Below, in pieces: positions 14,586-19,199 of a DNA stretch of 19,199 nt. Every line of letters starts with the position of its first letter. Positions within the stretch are counted from its first letter, which is position 1. The notes beneath the pieces were generated by a model, which saw nothing but the letters and a program-made list of their open reading frames with translations, made no database searches and had not been told where the DNA came from. The stretch comes from Candidatus Eiseniibacteriota bacterium (GTDB lineage Bacteria > Eisenbacteria > RBG-16-71-46 > CAIMUX01 > WJJG01). The stretch is taken from NCBI GenBank assembly GCA_016867695.1, contig VGIY01000013.1, positions 1 through 19,199 of the forward strand, in the 5' to 3' direction. The position numbers and the translations under genes were made by a program.

Positions 14586-15720
14586 GCTTCTCGACCTCGA
14601 GGACATAGGCGATGCGCACCTCGCTGGCGCCCGCTCCGGGAGTGGCGTAGAAGCCGTTGCCGGGGGCGACCATCAGCGTCTCTCCCTCGAGGCGGAACTC
14701 GTCGAGCAGCCAGCGCACGAAGGCCTCGGCGTCGTCGACGGGGAGCTTGGCCATGACGTAGAAGGCCCCCTGCGGCGGCCGGCAGACGACGCCGGGCATC
14801 CGCCCCAGCTCCTCGAGCACCGCGTCGCGCCGGCGCCGGTACTCCTCGCGCACCTGCTCGTGGTAGGAAGGGGGCAGCGCCAGACCGGCGATCCCCATGA
14901 GCTGGCCGAGCGTCGGCGGTGATAGCCGCGCCTGGGCGAACTTCATCGCCGCGGCGACGAGCTCGCGGTTGCGCGCGGCGAGACAGCCGACGCGCGCGCC
15001 GCAGACGCTGAAGCGCTTGGAGAGGCTGTCGACCATGATCGCCCGGTCGGCGATCTCGGGGAAGCCGAGGACCGAGATGGGCGCCTCGTCGGCGTAGCAG
15101 AACTCGCGATAGACCTCGTCGGCGATGAAGTAGAGGTCGTGACGGCGCGCCAGCTCGACGACGGTCGTGAACTCCTCGCGCGTGTAGACCCGGCCGGTCG
15201 GGTTGCAGGGGTTGCAGAGCAGGATCGCGCGCGTGCGCGGGCCGATGCGCGCCTCGAGCTCGGACCTGGGCGGCAGGGCGTAGCCCGTCTCGGGCAGGGA
15301 GGCGACGGGGGCGACGCGCACGCCGAGCAGCGTCGCGTAACCGTTGTAGTTGGCGTAGAAGGGCTCGGGGATGACGATCTCGTCGCCCGGGTCGCAGACG
15401 ACGGCCAGGGCGAAGAGGATCGCCTCGCTGCCCGCCGTGGTCACGATCAGTTCCTCGCGGGCCAGGTCGTGACCGTGGCCCCGGTAGTAGCCCTGCAGCG
15501 CCTGGACGAAGGCGGGGATGCCGCCCGAGGGGCTGTAGTCGAGCACCTCGATGTTCGCGCGGCGCAGGGCCTCCCACATCGCCGGCGGGGTCGGGATGTC
15601 GGGCTGGCCGATGTTCAGGTGGTAGACCCGCGCACCGGCGGCCTTGGCCCGATCGGCGAGCGGGACGAGCTTGCGAATGGGAGAGGGGGGCGCAACGCGC
15701 GCCCTGTTCGAGAGATCCAT
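14506..15720 (-). CDS. Pyridoxal-phosphate-dependent class I aminotransferase (aspartate aminotransferase-like)
   Basis: This encodes 404 residues from the ATG at 15720, with GAGG a few bases upstream. The fold-type I signature is clear: YHLNIGQPDIPTPP (33-46), TTAGSEAILFAL (94-105), LLCNPCNPTGRVYTREE (167-183), ADEVYREFCY (200-209) and the PLP lysine in DSLSKRFSVCGARVG (Lys235). A C-terminal APGNGFYATPGAG precedes the substrate-binding arginine region SEVRIAYVLEVEKLRRAM. It most resembles aspartate/aromatic aminotransferases of the AAT-I subgroup; the amino donor cannot be fixed from motifs. It lies 53 nt after the DUF3467 gene on the same strand and may share its transcript. Its final 80 nt overlap the convergent LysR gene. 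Confidence 0.92.
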   Translation of the reverse strand: MDLSNRARVAPPSPIRKLVPLADRAKAAGARVYHLNIGQPDIPTPPAMWEALRRANIEVLDYSPSGGIPAFVQALQGYYRGHGHDLAREELIVTTAGSEAILFALAVVCDPGDEIVIPEPFYANYNGYATLLGVRVAPVASLPETGYALPPRSELEARIGPRTRAILLCNPCNPTGRVYTREEFTTVVELARRHDLYFIADEVYREFCYADEAPISVLGFPEIADRAIMVDSLSKRFSVCGARVGCLAARNRELVAAAMKFAQARLSPPTLGQLMGIAGLALPPSYHEQVREEYRRRRDAVLEELGRMPGVVCRPPQGAFYVMAKLPVDDAEAFVRWLLDEFRLEGETLMVAPGNGFYATPGAGASEVRIAYVLEVEKLRRAMRILAAALRAYRPAPAAAPGTR

Positions 15721-15773
15721 GACCGCCTCACTCAGACATCCCGGGCCGGCGGGCGGGCCGGCTCAAGATCAGG

Positions 15774-16130
15774 CTACTTGAAGCCGATATCCCGGTGGGG
15801 CGGGAAGTCCCCGTGGGCGGGCACCTTCCCGTGCTTCTTCTCGTAGGCCTCCAGGTTCTTCTGGAGCACGCCGAGCAGGCCCTTGGCGTTCTGCGGGGTC
15901 ATGATGATCCGCGCGTAGACCTTGGCCTTGGGCACTCCGGGCAGGATGCGGGCGAAGTCGAACAGGAACTCGGAGGGGGAGTGCGTGAGCAGCACGAGAT
16001 TCGAGTAGATGCCCTCGGCCTCCTTCTCGCCCAACTCGACCTTGACCTGATGGGGCGCGGGCCCCGGCGCCCCCGGCGGCGGGCCCTGGGGCGTCCCCTC
16101 TCCGCCTGCATCGCGACCCAGAAGACTCAT
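15774..16130 (-). CDS. DUF3467 family protein
   Basis: This encodes 118 residues from the ATG at 16130, with GGAG eight bases upstream. A second ATG four codons earlier (16142) is possible but is too close to its purine run. After a Gly/Pro-rich N-terminus (1-27), residues 28-102 match the DUF3467 core: QVKVELGEKEAEGIYSNLV, LLTHSPSEFLFDFARILPG and VPKAKVYARIIMTPQNAKGL. The family is small, cytoplasmic and of unknown function, common in bacteria and archaea. Here it is divergent from the histidine-kinase-like gene, 53 nt away, so both probably use one promoter region. No function is assigned. Confidence 0.9.
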   Translation of the reverse strand: MSLLGRDAGGEGTPQGPPPGAPGPAPHQVKVELGEKEAEGIYSNLVLLTHSPSEFLFDFARILPGVPKAKVYARIIMTPQNAKGLLGVLQKNLEAYEKKHGKVPAHGDFPPHRDIGFK

Positions 16131-16183
16131 GGCGTTCTCCATTTCCCCCGGCGCGGCGGCCGCGCCCACTGCGGAGCCTCTCG

Positions 16184-18073
16184 ATGACGCTCGACCCGCA
16201 CTCCGGCGCCGCCCGTCCCCGCGGCCCGGCCGCGCTCGGCATGAGCGGCCAGTATAGCAAAGCCCTTTCCGCCGACGACAGGGGATTGTCGGCCTGGTTG
16301 CGCGCCGCGGCCGAGGCGCTGAGCGGCGCGCCCGACGCCGACGCGGCCGCGAACGCCGCGCTCGCCGCGCTGGCCGGTCCGAACGGCCGCGGATACCGGC
16401 GCGCGCTGCTGCTGCAGGTCGATCCGCGCGCCGGGCGCCTCGAGGGGAGGGCTCTCGCCGGAGCGGGCGAGGAGGAGCTCCTGGCTCCGCTGCGGCGCCT
16501 GCGCGTGCCGCTGGCGGCGGGAGATGAACACCCCCTGGTGCGTCTTCTCTCCGACCCGCGGGCGGTCGCGGGGGTGGCGCTCGATTCGACCGCGCTCCCC
16601 GCCCCGCTGGGGCGACTGGCCCGCGAGGGCGCGCTGCGGGCCTACGCGCTGGGCGAGCCGGGGGCGCCGCTGGGGCTGCTGCTGTTGCAGTGCGGGGAGG
16701 CGATGGACGAGGGGGCGGGCGAGGCCGCCGCCCTTCTGCTCGCCGGGCAGCTCGGCCTCCTGCTCTCGCGTGCCCGGGCGCGCGCCGAGGCGCAGGAGCG
16801 GACGGCGCAGTTCGAGACGGTGGGCGCGACGGTGCGGGCGCTGCTCGGATCGTCGAACCTGCCCGACATCCTCGTCCTCTGCGCGCGCGCGGCGTTGCGG
16901 GTGACGCGCTCGCGCTGCGCGCTGGTCTGGACGCTCGAGGAGGGCGAGGGGGAACTGCTGCTGGCCGTGCACCAGCCGGCCGAGCGGCGCGACTCGCTCG
17001 AGCCCTGGCTGATCGATCTGGGCAAGCTGGCCGGGGCATGCGCGCAGCAGAACACTCCGCTCCGGCACGCCGACGTGCGTCAGGCGGAGGAGACCGATCT
17101 GGACGGGCTTCCCGAGGCGCGCGAGGCGATCTTCGTCCCGATGCGCGCCTTCGGCGACCTGCTCGGCGTGACGGCGGTCCTGCGCGCCCCCGCGGGCCCC
17201 GCCGGCGCGCCCGCCTTCTCCCCGGAGGAGGAGGAGGCGCTGTCGCTCCTGGCCGGCTACGCCGCGGTGGCCGCCAAGAACGCCGCGCTGGGCGACCGGG
17301 CGCGCGCCGCCGCGGCGCAGGAGCGCGAAGCCCAGGAGGCGCTGGCCGACCTGCGGCGCATGGCCTCGGTCGGGGAGGCGGCGGTCGAGCTGTTCGATGA
17401 GCTGCGCAATCCGGTCGTCGCCATCGTCGGCCTGGCGCGCACGCTCGAGCGCGAGCTTCCCGAGGGGGACACGCAGCGCGAGTACGCGCGGGTGATCCTG
17501 CGGGAGGGGCGGCGGATCGAGGAGCGGCTGAACGCGCGGCGCGGCCAGTTGGGGCCTGCCAGGCCGCGGCTGACGCTGCAATCGCTCAACGGACTCCTGC
17601 GCGCCAGCGTGGACGAGATCCGCGACGAGGCCGAGCGGCACAGCGCGCTGATCGAGGAGCTCTACTCCGAGCAGCTGCCCGATCTCCTCCTCGACGGCGA
17701 GCGCATCCGCCAGGCGCTCGGCAACATCCTTGGCCGGGCGCTGGACGGCCTGCAGGAGGGGGACACGCTGCGGGTCGAGACGCTGCGTCAATCCGACTAC
17801 GCCCTCGTCGAGATCGCCCACACTGGGCCTCGCCTGGCCGGAGAAGTGCTCGAGCGGCTCTTCGTGCCCTTCGCCACCGCTCAGCCGACGGGCGCCGGAT
17901 TGGGGCTGGCCACCGCCCACGAGATCGTCAAGCAGCATGGCGGCGAGATCAGCGTGCGCGGCGCGGGCGACTGGGCGGCGATCTACACGCTGAGCTTCCC
18001 CTGCGACCAGAGCGCGGAGCGGCGCCGGCTGGCCGAGCGCCGGCGCGGCCGCGAGAGGCGGCGCGGCGCGTAG
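16184..18073 (+). CDS. GAF-GAF histidine-kinase-like protein lacking key catalytic residues (predicted pseudokinase)
   Basis: This encodes 629 residues from the ATG at 16184; a later ATG at 16241 is possible, as neither has a strong binding site. There is no signal peptide or membrane helix, so it is a soluble sensor. Residues about 20-200 and 210-370 look like two GAF domains, a short coiled coil follows (375-398), then a DHp/HATPase_c module. The H-box reads 'VELFDELRNPVVAIVG': Asp405 (codon 17396-17398) stands where the phosphoacceptor His should be. The N-box reads 'GNILGRALDG' with Arg518 in place of the Mg-binding Asn. The G1 box reads 'EIAHTGPRL' with His546 in place of the adenine-contacting Asp. 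The G2 loop GAGLGLATAHEIVKQHGGEI (570-589) is intact. The reading frame is clean throughout, so this is not a decayed gene. No response regulator is adjacent. Sensing and allosteric signalling without autophosphorylation is the likely mode; this is inference. Confidence 0.88.
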   Translation: MTLDPHSGAARPRGPAALGMSGQYSKALSADDRGLSAWLRAAAEALSGAPDADAAANAALAALAGPNGRGYRRALLLQVDPRAGRLEGRALAGAGEEELLAPLRRLRVPLAAGDEHPLVRLLSDPRAVAGVALDSTALPAPLGRLAREGALRAYALGEPGAPLGLLLLQCGEAMDEGAGEAAALLLAGQLGLLLSRARARAEAQERTAQFETVGATVRALLGSSNLPDILVLCARAALRVTRSRCALVWTLEEGEGELLLAVHQPAERRDSLEPWLIDLGKLAGACAQQNTPLRHADVRQAEETDLDGLPEAREAIFVPMRAFGDLLGVTAVLRAPAGPAGAPAFSPEEEEALSLLAGYAAVAAKNAALGDRARAAAAQEREAQEALADLRRMASVGEAAVELFDELRNPVVAIVGLARTLERELPEGDTQREYARVILREGRRIEERLNARRGQLGPARPRLTLQSLNGLLRASVDEIRDEAERHSALIEELYSEQLPDLLLDGERIRQALGNILGRALDGLQEGDTLRVETLRQSDYALVEIAHTGPRLAGEVLERLFVPFATAQPTGAGLGLATAHEIVKQHGGEISVRGAGDWAAIYTLSFPCDQSAERRRLAERRRGRERRRGA

Positions 18074-18077
18074 GCGC

Positions 18078-18104
18078 GCCGCCCGGGAGACCCTCCCGGG
18101 CGGC
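18078..18104 (+). terminator. Stem-loop after the histidine-kinase-like gene
   Basis: A 12-bp perfect stem (GCCGCCCGGGAG at 18078-18089, paired with 18093-18104) closes a 3-nt loop, five bases after the kinase stop codon. It is followed by AAAAA rather than a T-run on the plus strand, so it is not a textbook intrinsic terminator. Its stability and position still suggest the end of the transcript. Confidence 0.6.
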
Positions 18105-18114
18105 AAAAACGCTA

Positions 18115-18144
18115 TTGACCGTTGCCGCGCGGGCCGCATAGGCT
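18115..18144 (+). promoter_or_regulatory. Sigma70-like promoter for the tRNA-Phe/tRNA-Thr unit
   Basis: TTGACC (18115-18120) matches the -35 consensus at five of six bases. An 18-nt spacer leads to TAGGCT (18139-18144), or a 16-nt spacer to CATAGG. A GC-rich discriminator follows, and the tRNA-Phe begins 20 nt after the -10. The strong -35 and GC-rich discriminator are typical of stable-RNA promoters under stringent control. Confidence 0.6.
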
Positions 18145-18163
18145 CGCGCTCCGGTCTGGTGAC

Positions 18164-18236
18164 GCTGCCCTAGCTCAGTTGGTAGAGCACGTGACTGAAA
18201 ATCACGGGGTCCCCAGTTCAACTCTGGGGGGCAGCA
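18164..18236 (+). tRNA. tRNA-Phe (GAA)
   Basis: A 73-nt cloverleaf. The acceptor stem GCTGCCC (18164-18170) pairs with GGGCAGC (18229-18235), with A as discriminator. The anticodon arm is CGTGA/TCACG with loop CTGAAAA, giving anticodon GAA at 18197-18199. The T arm is CCCAG/CTGGG with loop TTCAACT. The 3' CCA is not encoded. Confidence 0.97.
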
Positions 18237-18272
18237 CAGCCAGGGATCCGCACTCGAGGGGATCCTGCGGAC

Positions 18273-18345
18273 GCCGATGTAGCTCAGCCGGTAGAGCAGC
18301 TCATTCGTAATGAGCAGGTCCTCGGTTCGAGTCCGAGCATCGGCT
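18273..18345 (+). tRNA. tRNA-Thr (CGT)
   Basis: A 73-nt cloverleaf. The acceptor stem GCCGATG (18273-18279) pairs with CATCGGC (18338-18344), discriminator T. The anticodon arm is GCTCA/TGAGC with loop TTCGTAA, giving anticodon CGT at 18306-18308, which reads ACG codons. The T loop is TTCGAGT. No CCA is encoded. It lies 36 nt after tRNA-Phe and is probably cotranscribed with it. Confidence 0.97.
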
Positions 18346-18355
18346 CATCGCCGAG

Positions 18356-18379
18356 AAGCCCCGGGGGTCCGGGGCTTTT
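18356..18379 (+). terminator. Intrinsic terminator after the tRNA pair
   Basis: A 9-bp perfect stem, AAGCCCCGG (18356-18364) with CCGGGGCTT (18369-18377), closes a GGGT tetraloop and ends in a TTTT run. It sits 10 nt after tRNA-Thr and is a canonical Rho-independent terminator separating the tRNAs from the mutase gene. Confidence 0.9.
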
Positions 18380-18413
18380 CCATTGATCGCCGCACGGCGG
18401 GGAAGGGGCAGGG

Positions 18414-19199
18414 ATGGCCACCCTGATGCTGAGCGTCTCCGGAGCCCGCGGGATCGTCGGCGACGGTCTCGACGCCGCCGAAGCGTGGCGGCTCGCCCTG
18501 GCCTTCGACCGGGTCGCCGCGCCCGGTCCCGTTCTCCTCGGGCGCGACTCGCGTCCCTCCGGGCCGGGGCTCGCCGCCGCCGCCGCGGCCGCGCTGCGGT
18601 CGGCCGGCCGCGCCGTCGAGGATCTCGGTCTGGTGACGACGCCGACTGTGCAGGTGGCCGTCAAGAGCGGCGGCGCCGGGGGCGGGATCGTCGTCACCGC
18701 CAGCCACAACCCTCCCCAGTGGAACGCGCTCAAGTTCGTCGGCGCCGGGGGAGCCTTCCTCGACGCCGCCGCGATGCGCCGGCTGATCGACCTCTTCGGC
18801 GCCACGCCTCCGCCGGCCGATCCCCCGCCCGCCCTGCGCGCGCCTTCGCGCCCGGCAGGCGCCGCGGAAAGCGCCGCCGGCGAGGAGGAGGCGGGCGCCG
18901 ACGCGCGCTCCCGCCCCCCCAGCGCCGGTGGCGAACTGGCGCCGGAGGCGTTCCGCGCCGGAGTGACGCCGGCCGGACTCGCCGCTGTCGATGAGCACGT
19001 GCGCCTGATCCTGCGCGACGCCGACGAGGATCGGATTCGCGCCGCGGGCCTGCGCGTCGTCGTCGACGCGGTTCACGGCGCGGGAGGCGTGCTCGTCGCT
19101 CCGCTGCTGGCGCGCCTCGGTGTGGCGGTCGAGTGGATCGACGGCGAGCCCGACGGGCGGCTGCCGGAACGGCCCGAGCCGCGGGCCGAGAGGTTGGGC
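18414..19199 (+). CDS. Phosphoglucosamine/phosphomannomutase-family enzyme (partial, C-terminus off the right edge)
   Basis: The frame is open from the ATG at 18414, preceded by GGAAGGGGCAGGG, to the window end (262 codons). The N-terminus MATLMLSVSGARGIVGDGLD is typical of the alpha-D-phosphohexomutase superfamily. VLLGRDSRPSGP (41-52) and the active-site serine loop GIVVTASHNPPQWNALK (about 92-108) follow; that Ser carries the phosphate during transfer between O1 and O6. A second domain begins near 'AGLRVVVDAVHGAGG' (about 221). Between domains 1 and 2 lies a low-complexity Pro/Ala/Glu insertion (about 131-185) longer than usual for the family. GlmM or a phosphomannomutase are both possible; the substrate-specificity loop (GEhSGH region) lies beyond the edge. 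Confidence 0.9.
   Translation, partial: MATLMLSVSGARGIVGDGLDAAEAWRLALAFDRVAAPGPVLLGRDSRPSGPGLAAAAAAALRSAGRAVEDLGLVTTPTVQVAVKSGGAGGGIVVTASHNPPQWNALKFVGAGGAFLDAAAMRRLIDLFGATPPPADPPPALRAPSRPAGAAESAAGEEEAGADARSRPPSAGGELAPEAFRAGVTPAGLAAVDEHVRLILRDADEDRIRAAGLRVVVDAVHGAGGVLVAPLLARLGVAVEWIDGEPDGRLPERPEPRAERLG

Noticed and set aside
16127..18139. A 670-codon minus-strand open frame opposite the histidine-kinase-like gene
   Set aside because: It is Arg/Gln/Leu/Pro-rich with no motif; the plus frame has GAF and HATPase-like domains.
18237..18272. A tRNA-associated integration (att) site
   Set aside because: No integrase, no repeated tRNA 3' end and no change in gene content follow the tRNA pair; a normal terminator and a housekeeping gene do.

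Overview
This is a GC-rich (roughly 70% by eye) bacterial chromosome segment, almost completely packed with genes. The organism is Gram-negative: it carries a lipid A acyltransferase, a TatA translocase and type IV prepilin-like proteins. Fibronectin-III repeats fused to a prepilin, a long-form inositol-phosphate synthase and a DUF3467 protein suggest an uncultured high-GC lineage of the FCB superphylum, for example Eisenbacteria or Krumholzibacteriota. That placement is inference; no rRNA gene is present to test it.

Left block (1-5025, minus strand). A minor-pilin/pseudopilin operon reads PilV/GspI-like, PilX-like, GspH/FimT-like, then a PilW-like protein whose mature part carries four cysteine-rich FnIII-like repeats and runs off the left edge. 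Genes are spaced 13-15 nt apart or overlap. Two of these prepilins have forced, unusually long leaders (41 and 59 residues).

Central block (5314-11930, plus strand). A close-packed housekeeping run reads tatA, rsmD, coaD, an FmdB-type zinc ribbon, obgE, a small HEAT-repeat protein, dprA, an LpxL-type acyltransferase and a fumarylacetoacetate-hydrolase-family enzyme. Most junctions overlap or are 2-3 nt, so much of it is probably one operon.

Right block (11931-18073). The convergent gap at 11931-12135 holds a 24-bp perfect inverted repeat interleaved with a 35-bp perfect direct repeat. Beyond it lie myo-inositol-1-phosphate synthase (minus) and a divergent LysR regulator (plus), with an ATAG-N7-CTAT LysR-type box between them. 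A class I aminotransferase and a DUF3467 protein follow on the minus strand. Divergent from DUF3467 is a 629-residue GAF-GAF histidine-kinase-like protein that has lost the phosphoacceptor His, the N-box Asn and the G1-box Asp but keeps the G2 glycine loop. It looks like a pseudo-histidine kinase and is the most unusual gene in the window.

Right edge (18074-19199). A stem-loop and a sigma70-like promoter precede tRNA-Phe(GAA) and tRNA-Thr(CGT). A canonical intrinsic terminator follows them, then the start of a phosphoglucosamine/phosphomannomutase gene that runs off the edge.
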